37,776 bases of DNA from Elusimicrobiota bacterium (GTDB taxonomy: Bacteria > Elusimicrobiota > Endomicrobiia > Endomicrobiales > Endomicrobiaceae), in contig JAFXOV010000038.1 of the NCBI GenBank assembly GCA_017528425.1, positions 1-37,776 on the forward strand, read 5' to 3'. The first letter of the stretch is position 1. Every line of letters starts with the position of its first letter. Shown one piece after another: positions 19,807 to 25,695 of this stretch. Made by a program: the position numbers and the translations under genes. The notes under the pieces were generated by a model. That model had not been told where the DNA came from. It made no database searches and saw nothing but the letters and a program-made list of their open reading frames with translations.

Positions 19807-20883
19807 ATGACAAACAATGTTGAAGGTATGCAACAATTAGTAGATACCAAAGCAAAATTAACGTCTTACGGAACAGTATTAAAAGACGGTGAAATTATGC
19901 GTTTATCCGACGTTGACCGTGTTACTATCGGCGACGGCGTTACCGCAGGAAAAGACCGCCCCGTATTCTTGGATAGTGAACACGAGGCATACGTTAAAAT
20001 CCTTGACGGGATTTATGAAGGCGTAAACCTTGAACAAAAATTCGCTACGGAAATTGCAGGATATGCAAGCAAGTGGCATTGGCTACAAGCAAGAGCAAGG
20101 GCAAATAATTGGGAAGGAATACACAATTACGACAAAATCACATTACATATGAACGCAGGAACTATAACCGACGGTACAACAAGTTATAACATAACTGCGA
20201 AAGATTTAGTAATGAGAATCGCAGGTATTGACACATTCTACGGATATGGCGATACTGCAAGAGGACATCACGTTACTTTAATTTCTGATTTAACAATCGG
20301 AACTAATATACCGTGGAATCCTACAAACAATAATAACGGTACTGCCGACGAACATTGTTGTTGGTTAGCAAGTGCGGTTTATGCTATATTGAACGGCGTA
20401 AACAATGCGTCAACAAATACTTACGGAAGTACTAAACGTGGATTCGACGCAAGTGCAGGCGGTGTTTTACAATTACTTGACCCCGACGCAGTTGCTTGTA
20501 TGTTGAACCCAAGAGAATATCTGCCCGAAAGATATTCCGCTACTGCAAACTTAACAAGTTCGCCGTCTGCTCGTTGGGTAAATGGTGGTAAATTAAGATT
20601 ACCGAACGAAATAAATGTATATGGTTGCAATATTCATTCTGCCGATAAAGCGTCTGACGGTTGCGATAGAAATACAATGGGTCAATCCGTTCAGTTACCT
20701 ATATTTAGACATACTTGCGGTAATAGAGGATATAGAATTAAAAACCGTGTCGCCTGGTGGCTCGGTAGCCCTGCGTCGAGTTCTTCTTCGAGGGCGTGTC
20801 TTGTCGACACCGACGGGCGTGCCAATGCGGTTGATTGTACTGTTTCGTGGCGTTCCGTTCCGCTCTACTTCGATATTGGTTAA
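19807..20883 (+). CDS. DGR target: receptor-binding protein with C-type-lectin-like variable C-terminus
   Basis: 358 residues. An N-terminal segment (about 20-52: LTSYGTVLKDGEIMRLSDVD then IGDGVTAGKDRPVFL) resembles the small beta domain at the N-terminus of BPP-1 Mtd and hyaluronidase-type tail proteins. The C-terminal 180 residues look like a C-type-lectin/formylglycine-enzyme-type fold, ending in WWLGSP ... VPLYFDIG. The last 40 codons (R314 on) are VR, copied from TR at 21368-21488. The ten template asparagine positions are residues 316, 332, 334, 335, 336, 338, 340, 342, 346 and 349, now A, L, D, T, D, R, N, V, V, R. It follows the tail fibre and has a strong ribosome site (AGAAAGGAGTAAAATT), so it is likely the fibre tip that binds the host. 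Confidence 0.92.
   Translation: MTNNVEGMQQLVDTKAKLTSYGTVLKDGEIMRLSDVDRVTIGDGVTAGKDRPVFLDSEHEAYVKILDGIYEGVNLEQKFATEIAGYASKWHWLQARARANNWEGIHNYDKITLHMNAGTITDGTTSYNITAKDLVMRIAGIDTFYGYGDTARGHHVTLISDLTIGTNIPWNPTNNNNGTADEHCCWLASAVYAILNGVNNASTNTYGSTKRGFDASAGGVLQLLDPDAVACMLNPREYLPERYSATANLTSSPSARWVNGGKLRLPNEINVYGCNIHSADKASDGCDRNTMGQSVQLPIFRHTCGNRGYRIKNRVAWWLGSPASSSSSRACLVDTDGRANAVDCTVSWRSVPLYFDIG
20746..20866 (+). repeat. DGR variable repeat (VR)
   Basis: 121 bp, aligned without gaps to TR at +622. There are 15 differences, all where TR has A (7 to G, 5 to C, 3 to T); the 96 non-A positions are identical. A 45-bp constant block coding WWLGSPASSSSSRAC sits near the 5' end. Beyond 20866 the two copies diverge also at non-A positions (20867 A versus G), marking the 3' homology border where BPP-1-like elements have IMH versus IMH*. 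Confidence 0.97.
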
Positions 20884-20899
20884 TCTTGGAATCTTTACT

Positions 20900-20920
20900 C
20901 CTACCGCCTTGTGCGGTAGG
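20900..20920 (+). other. DNA hairpin/cruciform downstream of VR
   Basis: An 8-bp GC-rich perfect inverted repeat (CCTACCGC, 20900-20907, and GCGGTAGG, 20913-20920) with a 5-nt loop lies 33 bp after VR and 17 bp after the target's stop. In BPP-1 and related elements an 8-bp-stem hairpin just past VR is needed for efficient homing into the target. It is followed by GGTTTT, so it could also act as a weak transcription terminator. Confidence 0.75.
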
Positions 20921-20940
20921 GGTTTTCAAAAAGGTATAAT

Positions 20941-21351
20941 ATGACAAATGTTTTTGAAAGAAATCGAAAAGAAACAAAATTACAATTTTATATAAATGCT
21001 CTTGATTTACAAGTCGAAATAACAAAATATGTAATGCGTGAAAATGTCGTACCGAAAAAATGGCGATACGCAATAGGATATGACTTGATAAGAAAAACTG
21101 ATTGGCTCATTGATTTTATTACAATGGCAAATTCAATTTATCCGACAAATTGGCGAGAAATGTTTTTAAGAAAAATTCTACAAACGCTTGCGATTGCGTT
21201 GTGTTTTAGAATACAAAATAAATTAATCTTAATGGAAAAATGTATAGAAACTGTTAAGATTGAACAAATGGATAGAATTATAGAACTTGTAGTACACGAA
21301 ATGGAATTATTAAAAGCGTGGAAAAAGTCTAACAAAATTATTAAATTATAG
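20941..21351 (+). CDS. avd: Avd, accessory variability determinant of the DGR
   Basis: 136 residues, helical and basic at the C-terminus, with the four-helix-bundle look of Avd: KWRYAIGYDLIRKTDWLIDFI, then a helix with QTLAIALCFRIQNKLILMEK and a final MELLKAWKKSNKIIKL. In BPP-1 the Avd pentamer binds the reverse transcriptase and the DGR RNA and is essential for template-primed cDNA synthesis. Here it lies exactly between VR and TR, as avd does. The ribosome site AAAAAGGTATAAT is directly downstream of the VR hairpin. Confidence 0.85.
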   Translation: MTNVFERNRKETKLQFYINALDLQVEITKYVMRENVVPKKWRYAIGYDLIRKTDWLIDFITMANSIYPTNWREMFLRKILQTLAIALCFRIQNKLILMEKCIETVKIEQMDRIIELVVHEMELLKAWKKSNKIIKL

Positions 21352-21719
21352 GTTGATTGTTGTAAGTCGTGTCAACTGGTGGCTCGGTAGCCCTGCGTCG
21401 AGTTCTTCTTCGAGGGCGTGTAATGTCAACAACAACGGGAATGCCAATGCGAATGATTGTACTAATTCGTGGAATTCCGTTCCGCTCTGATTCAATTTGA
21501 AAAATAAGCGTGTCAAAGTAGCGTAAGCGAAATCGGTGCTTAAATTGAAGGAACAATCGACCTGACGGCTTTTAGCCGTGAATATGTGCCTTGATGTTCT
21601 TTCGGGCGATACGCCGTTAATCGTGCATAGCATACGAATTGTGTATTATAGTTTGTTTTATGCCCGATACTTCGTAGTCAAGGTAATACACATTTCAAAT
21701 TGACTATACAAGGCATATT
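21352..21719 (+). ncRNA. DGR template RNA: TR plus structured spacer
   Basis: A 368-nt gene-free stretch between avd and the RT holding TR (21368-21488) and about 230 nt of spacer. The spacer can fold: TTCAATTT (21491-21498) with AAATTGAA (21542-21549), supported inside by AAGC/GCTT; hairpin ACGGCT-TTT-AGCCGT (21565-21579); and two interleaved stems, TCGGGC (21602-21607) with GCCCGA (21662-21667), and TGTGTATTA (21640-21648) with TAATACACA (21684-21692), a possible pseudoknot. In BPP-1 the TR-containing RNA with its downstream spacer is the substrate for RT-Avd and provides the priming site. Boundaries are approximate. Confidence 0.75.
21368..21488 (+). repeat. DGR template repeat (TR)
   Basis: 121 bp that would read, in the VR frame, RVNWWLGSPASSSSSRAC then N-V-N-N-N-G-N-A-N-A-N-D-C-T-N-S-W-N-S-V-P-L and a TGA. 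It has 25 adenines; 20 of them are the first two bases of ten AAY codons. AAY codons can mutate only to NNY, which encode 15 amino acids and no stop, so the template is optimised for safe diversification. Confidence 0.97.
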
Positions 21720-22838
21720 ATGGGAAGAAGAACAAATAGATATTTAAGACGACAAGAAAAACGGAAAAAGAAAAAGCAAGAATTAATTAATAATAAATAT
21801 AATTATGAAACGGCAATACAATACAGTTCTTTATACAAATCTGCAAACTTGTCGGCAAAGGGCGTAAGGTGGAAGGCAAGCGTTCAAAAATATTTGTTAA
21901 ATATGTTTCCGAATATTGTTCGTGCGAAAAAATCTTTATCGGAAGGTAACGACAAACGGCGTGGATATGTTGAGTTCGATATATACGAACGTGGAAAACC
22001 TCGTCATATAAGAAGTGTATATTTTGAAGATAGGGTAAAAGAAAAATCAATAAGCAGGTTCGCTATTCTTCCGATTCTTTCACATAGTCTTATTTACGAT
22101 AACGGTGCAAGTCAAAAGGGTAAAGGTATGCACTTCGCACATAAAAGACTTGTAAAAATGTTAGCCGATTATTATAGAAAATACGGCAACGAAGGATATA
22201 TTTTATTAATAGATTTTAAAGGATATTTCGATAATATAAACCACGATAAATTAAAGCAATTTGTAAATATTAATTTTGAAGACGACAGGCTTGTAAAATA
22301 CCATAACGACTTTGTTGATTCGTTTGGCAATATCGGTCTTGGGTTAGGTTCGGAAATATCGCAAATAGACGCTATATATTATGCGAATAAAATAGACCAT
22401 TTTATAAAAGAAAAATTAGGCATTAAGGCGTACGGGCGATATATGGACGATAGTTATATCATAAATCCTTCAAAAGATGTCTTAAAATCGATTCTCGACG
22501 CTTTACGAATTAAGTTTAAGGAAGTAGGAATAATTTTGAATCCGAAGAAAACACATATAAGAAAATTGTCTAACGGGTTTACGTTTTTAAAAACACGGTT
22601 TTATATTACCGAAACGGGCGAAATAGTTAGAAAAGCAAGTCGGGAAAGTATAACACGACAACGAAGAAAATTGAAACGTCAAAAGAATTTGAATGATAAA
22701 AACTTATTATCTTATGACGGGATTTATAAAAGTTTTATTTCTTGGATTGGTTCTATGTTGCATAGAAACGCAAGAAGTTCGATACACAATATGTTGATAC
22801 TGTTTAATAAATTATTTGAGAAAGGAGTAAAATTATGA
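21720..22838 (+). CDS. DGR-type reverse transcriptase
   Basis: 372 residues, typical DGR RT length. It copies the TR RNA into adenine-mutagenised cDNA. Order: very basic N-terminus (RRTNRYLRRQEKRKKKK), RT motif with D165 in LIDFKGYFDNINHDKL, the DGR hallmark G-x-x-x-S-Q form LGSEISQ (209-215; group II intron RTs have QG...SP), the catalytic box YMDD at 241-244 followed by SYII, LNPKKTHI (motif D/E) and a C-terminal basic thumb (RESITRQRRKLKRQ). It begins after the TR spacer and its TGA overlaps the next ATG (22835-22838). No maturase or endonuclease domain is present, as expected for DGRs. Confidence 0.97.
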   Translation: MGRRTNRYLRRQEKRKKKKQELINNKYNYETAIQYSSLYKSANLSAKGVRWKASVQKYLLNMFPNIVRAKKSLSEGNDKRRGYVEFDIYERGKPRHIRSVYFEDRVKEKSISRFAILPILSHSLIYDNGASQKGKGMHFAHKRLVKMLADYYRKYGNEGYILLIDFKGYFDNINHDKLKQFVNINFEDDRLVKYHNDFVDSFGNIGLGLGSEISQIDAIYYANKIDHFIKEKLGIKAYGRYMDDSYIINPSKDVLKSILDALRIKFKEVGIILNPKKTHIRKLSNGFTFLKTRFYITETGEIVRKASRESITRQRRKLKRQKNLNDKNLLSYDGIYKSFISWIGSMLHRNARSSIHNMLILFNKLFEKGVKL

Positions 22839-23095
22839 CACCAGAAGAAACAATGCAACTAATCGAGCAAAAGCAAGGATTAGTAAACGGAAAAACAAAC
22901 GAATTAGAACAAGGCGACTATGTTGCAAGAAAAGAAATCGACGAACTTTACGGAATTATTAAAACAAAGTTCCCCGATGTTCTTACGCCTATTTATGATA
23001 AATACTTGGCGAACGAACAACTTGCACAAACATTAAGAAGTGAAATTCATCAATTAAAAGATGAAATTGAACAGTTAAAAAGAACACTTCAATAA
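22835..23095 (+). CDS. Small coiled-coil protein coupled to the RT
   Basis: 86 residues, unrecognised. The last third is a heptad coiled coil (LRSEIHQLKDEIEQLKRTL). ATGA overlap with the RT stop and a strong ribosome site AGAAAGGAGTAAAATT inside the RT 3' end show translational coupling. It could be a tail-fibre chaperone or trimeriser, or a DGR accessory; the sequence does not decide. Confidence 0.8.
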   Translation: MTPEETMQLIEQKQGLVNGKTNELEQGDYVARKEIDELYGIIKTKFPDVLTPIYDKYLANEQLAQTLRSEIHQLKDEIEQLKRTLQ

Positions 23096-23100
23096 TTTTA

Positions 23101-23125
23101 GGGTGGGGTTGGTCGGGTTTTCGGG
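23101..23125 (+). other. G-quadruplex-type motif
   Basis: Four guanine runs (23101-23103, 23105-23108, 23115-23117, 23123-23125) with loops of 1, 6 and 5 nt satisfy the canonical G3+N1-7 rule in an AT-rich genome. A small hairpin follows (CTATAC 23130-23135 with GTATAG 23143-23148). It lies in the untranslated gap after the DGR cassette. Confidence 0.6.
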
Positions 23126-23172
23126 AGTGCTATACATCGGTGGTATAGTTTGTTAATTAGAAAGGACAAAGA

Positions 23173-23451
23173 ATGAATATTCAACCGGTTCAAAGTTTAA
23201 ACTTTGGTATTTATCAAAATACAAAAACTACCGTTCGTGATTACGGTACGGTTATTTGTGATACGGGAATGTTTAAGGACAAGAAAATCGAAATATATTC
23301 GATGATAAATAAGAACGGAAAACTTGAACACAAATTGTATTACGTTTCGCAAATGTTGAAATGGTTGAAAAGTAAATTGGTTTATTATTCCGAAAATAAA
23401 AAGTGGAAAACTATTCGGAGTGAAAAGAAAGGAATAGAATTATGGACGTGA
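23173..23451 (+). CDS. Unknown small protein, possible host-lineage marker
   Basis: 92 residues starting MNIQPVQSLNFGIYQ, followed by a compact beta-rich, lysine- and tyrosine-rich body (KIEIYSMINKNGKLEHKLYY, WLKSKLVYYSENKKW). The N-terminal 'x-x-FG' opening resembles small proteins I associate with gut Gastranaerophilales genomes; this is recollection, not a search result. Ribosome site AGAAAGGACAAAGA. Lies between the DGR cassette and lysis genes. Confidence 0.75.
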   Translation: MNIQPVQSLNFGIYQNTKTTVRDYGTVICDTGMFKDKKIEIYSMINKNGKLEHKLYYVSQMLKWLKSKLVYYSENKKWKTIRSEKKGIELWT

Positions 23452-23756
23452 AAGGAAATAAGAAAATGGACTTAACATTATTATTAACAATTCTGCAAGC
23501 AACTCTACCGTTTATTAAAAAACTTATCGAATCGCAAGTCGTACCGTTCTTAAAAAGAAAAATGTACGAACGTGTTGATAGCAAGGTCGATAAACTGATT
23601 AAAGACCTTGCACAAAACGCAGGCAAAATCAAAGACGAAGAAAACGAAACTAAAAAGTTTGCGTTTATCGAAGGTACAAAATTAGGTCTTGAAACTTTTA
23701 GAGCAATAGCAGATAAAATCAACAAGGCTTGCGACGAAATCGAAAAAGCATTATGA
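23442..23756 (+). CDS. Lysis-region protein with amphipathic N-terminus, possibly holin-related
   Basis: 104 residues. It overlaps the previous gene by 10 nt; an alternative ATG at 23466 has an equally good ribosome site (GAAAGGAAATAAGAAA), so the first 8 residues are uncertain. The segment LTLLLTILQATLPFIKKLI is hydrophobic/amphipathic, followed by basic VVPFLKRKMYERVDSK and a helical tail. Gene order (this, a one-TM protein, endolysin) suggests a role in lysis, but it is not a clear match to a holin class. Confidence 0.65.
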   Translation: MDVKGNKKMDLTLLLTILQATLPFIKKLIESQVVPFLKRKMYERVDSKVDKLIKDLAQNAGKIKDEENETKKFAFIEGTKLGLETFRAIADKINKACDEIEKAL

Positions 23757-23770
23757 GGCGAAGGCAAAAA

Positions 23771-24004
23771 ATGGATAAAGAATATATGAAATACGCCCCG
23801 TGGATAGTTGTTGCGTTAGGATTCTTTTTTCAATATAACATCTTCGTTACGCCTGCTAAATTGGAACAAACACATAGGGAAATTCTTTCGGAAGTTTCGC
23901 TTGCGTATGTTACAAAATCAGAATACGGAAATATGAAAGAACAACTAAATAATATCAATATCAAAATTGATAAGATTTACGATAAGTTCTTTATGGGAAA
24001 GTAG
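23771..24004 (+). CDS. Single-TM protein with coiled coil, probable holin/spanin-like lysis factor
   Basis: 77 residues. One membrane segment near the N-terminus (YAPWIVVALGFFFQYNIFV, about 7-25), then a coiled coil (KSEYGNMKEQLNNINIKIDKIY). The start at 23771 has GAAGG upstream and avoids a run of arginines that an earlier in-frame start would add. It lies 7 nt before the endolysin. Known phage lysis modules carry such N-in membrane proteins as holin-like or accessory proteins; exact class undetermined. Confidence 0.7.
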   Translation: MDKEYMKYAPWIVVALGFFFQYNIFVTPAKLEQTHREILSEVSLAYVTKSEYGNMKEQLNNINIKIDKIYDKFFMGK

Positions 24005-24011
24005 GTAGAAA

Positions 24012-24443
24012 ATGGATATATCGCAAAATGGAATCGATTTAATAAAACGCTTTGAAGGTTGCAGACTTACGGCGTATAAATGCCCTGCGAATGTTTGGAC
24101 TATCGGCTACGGTCATACGGGGTCGGACGTTAAACAAGGTTTGACAATTACGCAGGAACAAGCGGAAAAATTGTTAAAATCTGATTTAGTCGTGCATTGT
24201 AATAATGTTTCTAAACTTGTTAAAGTGCCGTTGAATCAAAATCAATTCGACGCACTTGTATCGTTTGAATATAATCTCGGTTACGGGAATCTTTCGAGGT
24301 CAACTCTGCTTGCGTTGATTAATCAAAAGAAGTTCAAAGAGGCAAGCGAAGAATTTAAAAAATGGAAATACGCAGGCGGAAAAGTTCTCGCAGGACTTGT
24401 CAAGCGTAGAGAGGCAGAAAAAGAATTATTTATTAAGGTATAA
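24012..24443 (+). CDS. Endolysin, GH24 (T4/P22-type lysozyme)
   Basis: 143 residues. It cleaves the MurNAc-GlcNAc bond of peptidoglycan. The catalytic glutamate is E15 in KRFEGCRL; T30 in VWTIGYGHTG matches T4 T26. The position of T4 D20 is C24 (YKCPANVW), a variant seen in a subset of phage GH24 enzymes and thought compatible with activity. FDALVSFEYNLG is the usual helical-domain motif. No signal peptide or SAR segment is visible, so release should depend on a holin. Last gene of the rightward operon, ended by the terminator at 24491. Confidence 0.93.
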   Translation: MDISQNGIDLIKRFEGCRLTAYKCPANVWTIGYGHTGSDVKQGLTITQEQAEKLLKSDLVVHCNNVSKLVKVPLNQNQFDALVSFEYNLGYGNLSRSTLLALINQKKFKEASEEFKKWKYAGGKVLAGLVKRREAEKELFIKV

Positions 24444-24490
24444 TCTCGGGCGTTGCGTTTACCTTGTCCGTCGTTTTCGGATAAAAAAAT

Positions 24491-24521
24491 AGACCTATTA
24501 TTATTTTTAATAGGTCTTTTT
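24491..24521. terminator. Bidirectional rho-independent terminator
   Basis: Perfect 10-bp stem AGACCTATTA (24491-24500) / TAATAGGTCT (24508-24517), T-run on the right and A-run on the left. It can stop both the rightward late operon and the leftward operon that ends at 24528. Confidence 0.88.
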
Positions 24522-24527
24522 CTTGTG

Positions 24528-24674
24528 CTAATTTTTTCTTAAACTTTTGATAAACTCTCGGACTTTTTCTACTTCCCATATATAAAGCCGAAACGTATAT
24601 CTTTTTGCCTTTTCTTCTTCGGGCTTTGTCGTACCTATCGGTCGTCCTGCCCCTTCACGTTTACCGCCTCTCAT
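24528..24674 (-). CDS. Small basic protein with GGKREGAGRP motif
   Basis: 48 residues, read directly from the minus strand. It starts MRGGKREGAGRPIGTTKP, an AT-hook-like Gly/Arg/Pro opening common in very small phage and mobile-element proteins, then RYTFRLYIWEVEKVREFI. The ribosome site AAAGGTGTGAAT precedes the ATG. It ends 7 bp from the bidirectional terminator and is the last gene of a three-gene leftward operon. Possibly DNA-binding; function unknown. Confidence 0.7.
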   Translation of the reverse strand: MRGGKREGAGRPIGTTKPEEEKAKRYTFRLYIWEVEKVREFIKSLRKN

Positions 24675-24688
24675 ATTCACACCTTTAT

Positions 24689-24862
24689 TTATACTAATTC
24701 AATATTGTTTGTGACTAAATAGTCAATTTGGTCTAAAATTTCATTAACTACGCAATTATAAAGTAAACTATTTTTATATAATTTGGTCGCCATACTTTTT
24801 GATACCTTGCGTCTATTCATAATTTTTTCAATAATAGATTCTTCAATAAATCTTTTTTGCAT
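24689..24862 (-). CDS. Small unknown helical protein
   Basis: 57 residues, read from the minus strand (MQKRFIEESIIEKIMNRRKV at the start). Ribosome site GAAAGGACGGTATAT. Helical and charged with a hydrophobic C-terminal half (LYNCVVNEILDQIDYLV). No family recognised. Spacing of 14 nt to the next gene and to its upstream neighbour marks it as part of the same operon. Confidence 0.65.
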   Translation of the reverse strand: MQKRFIEESIIEKIMNRRKVSKSMATKLYKNSLLYNCVVNEILDQIDYLVTNNIELV

Positions 24863-24876
24863 ATATACCGTCCTTT

Positions 24877-25230
24877 CTATATTTGGTTAAATAAGTATTC
24901 GCCTGCTTGCATTATATCGTCTGCGAAAAACTGTCTTGCATAATCTCTGTAAGTATTAAAATTTGTTTTGATAAAGTTTATTAGTCTATTGCGTGTTTCT
25001 TCTTTGTAGAAATCGTCGCTTGACATATAACCTTTTGCAACTTCTTTTGTAATGCTCTTAACTGTATCGAAACCGTCGTCGTCGCCTGCGTAGTATGTTT
25101 CTCTTAAATAATAGTTATCATTGTTAAGATTCTGCCATACTTCAAAAATGTGCGAATAATAGCAATCGCCGAATGCTATGTTACCAATTTTCCTTGCGTT
25201 AAGTTCCAAGTATTTAACTGATAATTCCAT
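24877..25230 (-). CDS. Unknown protein, first gene of the leftward operon beside attP
   Basis: 117 residues, tyrosine- and aspartate-rich (FGDCYYSHIFEVW, YYAGDDDGFDTV, NTYRDYARQFF). No family recognised. Ribosome site GAAAGGCGGTCAAA and a near-consensus promoter at 25264-25292 suggest strong expression. A gene beside attP under its own promoter could act in the lysogen (moron-like), but this is inference. Confidence 0.75.
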   Translation of the reverse strand: MELSVKYLELNARKIGNIAFGDCYYSHIFEVWQNLNNDNYYLRETYYAGDDDGFDTVKSITKEVAKGYMSSDDFYKEETRNRLINFIKTNFNTYRDYARQFFADDIMQAGEYLFNQI

Positions 25231-25263
25231 TTTGACCGCCTTTCTATTTTGTGAACTACATAC

Positions 25264-25292
25264 AGTATAAACGATATTAGATTATTTGTCAA
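25264..25292 (-). promoter_or_regulatory. Sigma-70 promoter for the leftward 25230-24528 operon
   Basis: On the minus strand TTGACA (25292-25287), exactly 17 bp, then TATACT (25269-25264). Predicted start near 25257, leaving a leader of about 27 nt. Confidence 0.8.
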
Positions 25293-25356
25293 GACATAAA
25301 ATCAAACAAAAGATTTTTTGATATAATAAAGTTAGAAAAAGCAATATGTAAAATAT

Positions 25357-25407
25357 AAAAAAGTATAAGAAAGTATAGAAACTTTACAAAAGTTTTTATA
25401 CTTTTTT
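25357..25407. repeat. Interrupted inverted repeat in the attP region
   Basis: AAAAAAGTATA (25357-25367) faces TATACTTTTTT (25397-25407), with a second AAGTATA copy and AAACTTT...AAAGTTT between. Ts follow on the right. It may be a terminator-like hairpin or protein-binding repeats. Confidence 0.45.
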
Positions 25408-25418
25408 TATTAAAAATT

Positions 25419-25440
25419 GTGCTGAAATTGTGCTAAAAAT
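25419..25440 (+). repeat. Paired 11-mer repeat, left copy (candidate integrase arm site)
   Basis: GTGCTGAAATT followed directly by GTGCTAAAAAT. The same 22 bp, with one change, recurs at 25672-25693. Tyrosine integrases of temperate phages bind such repeated arm-type sites on either side of the attP core. Confidence 0.6.
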
Positions 25441-25463
25441 ATTTTTGATTCACAAAATAAAAA

Positions 25464-25492
25464 GTTTACAATATCGTATAAATATTGTAAAC
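25464..25492. other. Candidate attP core: 11-7-11 palindrome
   Basis: GTTTACAATAT (25464-25474), 7-nt centre CGTATAA, and ATATTGTAAAC (25482-25492). Tyrosine recombinase core sites have two inverted binding sites of about 11 bp around a 6-8 nt exchange region, which this fits exactly. It lies 204 bp upstream of the integrase and between the paired 11-mers. It lacks a T-run, so it is unlikely to be a terminator. Adjacent hairpin GTTGCC/GGCAAC at 25503-25526. Confidence 0.55.
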
Positions 25493-25606
25493 AAAAAGAA
25501 AAGTTGCCATTTTAGCAATCGGCAACATTAAATAAACACGAGGATATTAAGTTTTCGTTATCGGGTAAGTGTGGGGAAGTATATGTAATTATAATAACTT
25601 GAAATA

Positions 25607-25636
25607 TTGACTTTTGCCGTTTGAATGTTTTAATAT
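25607..25636 (+). promoter_or_regulatory. Weak candidate integrase promoter
   Basis: TTGACT (25607-25612), 18 bp, TAATAT (25631-25636). The -10 is poor, so this is tentative. The right paired 11-mer lies between it and the integrase start, allowing autoregulation. Confidence 0.3.
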
Positions 25637-25671
25637 GTTCTTATGTTTTCTTATAGTTTACATAAAAAAAT

Positions 25672-25693
25672 GTGCTAAAATTGTGCTAAAAAT
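25672..25693 (+). repeat. Paired 11-mer repeat, right copy (candidate integrase arm site)
   Basis: GTGCTAAAATT then GTGCTAAAAAT, ending 2 bp before the integrase ATG. It occupies the place where a ribosome site would be; no Shine-Dalgarno sequence is seen there. Integrase bound here could block its own expression. Confidence 0.6.
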
Positions 25694-25695
25694 CT

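Noticed and set aside
25464-25492. Reading the palindrome as a terminator
   Set aside because: It is followed by ACAAAAAG, not Ts, on the right, and by mixed sequence on the left; geometry fits a recombinase core better.
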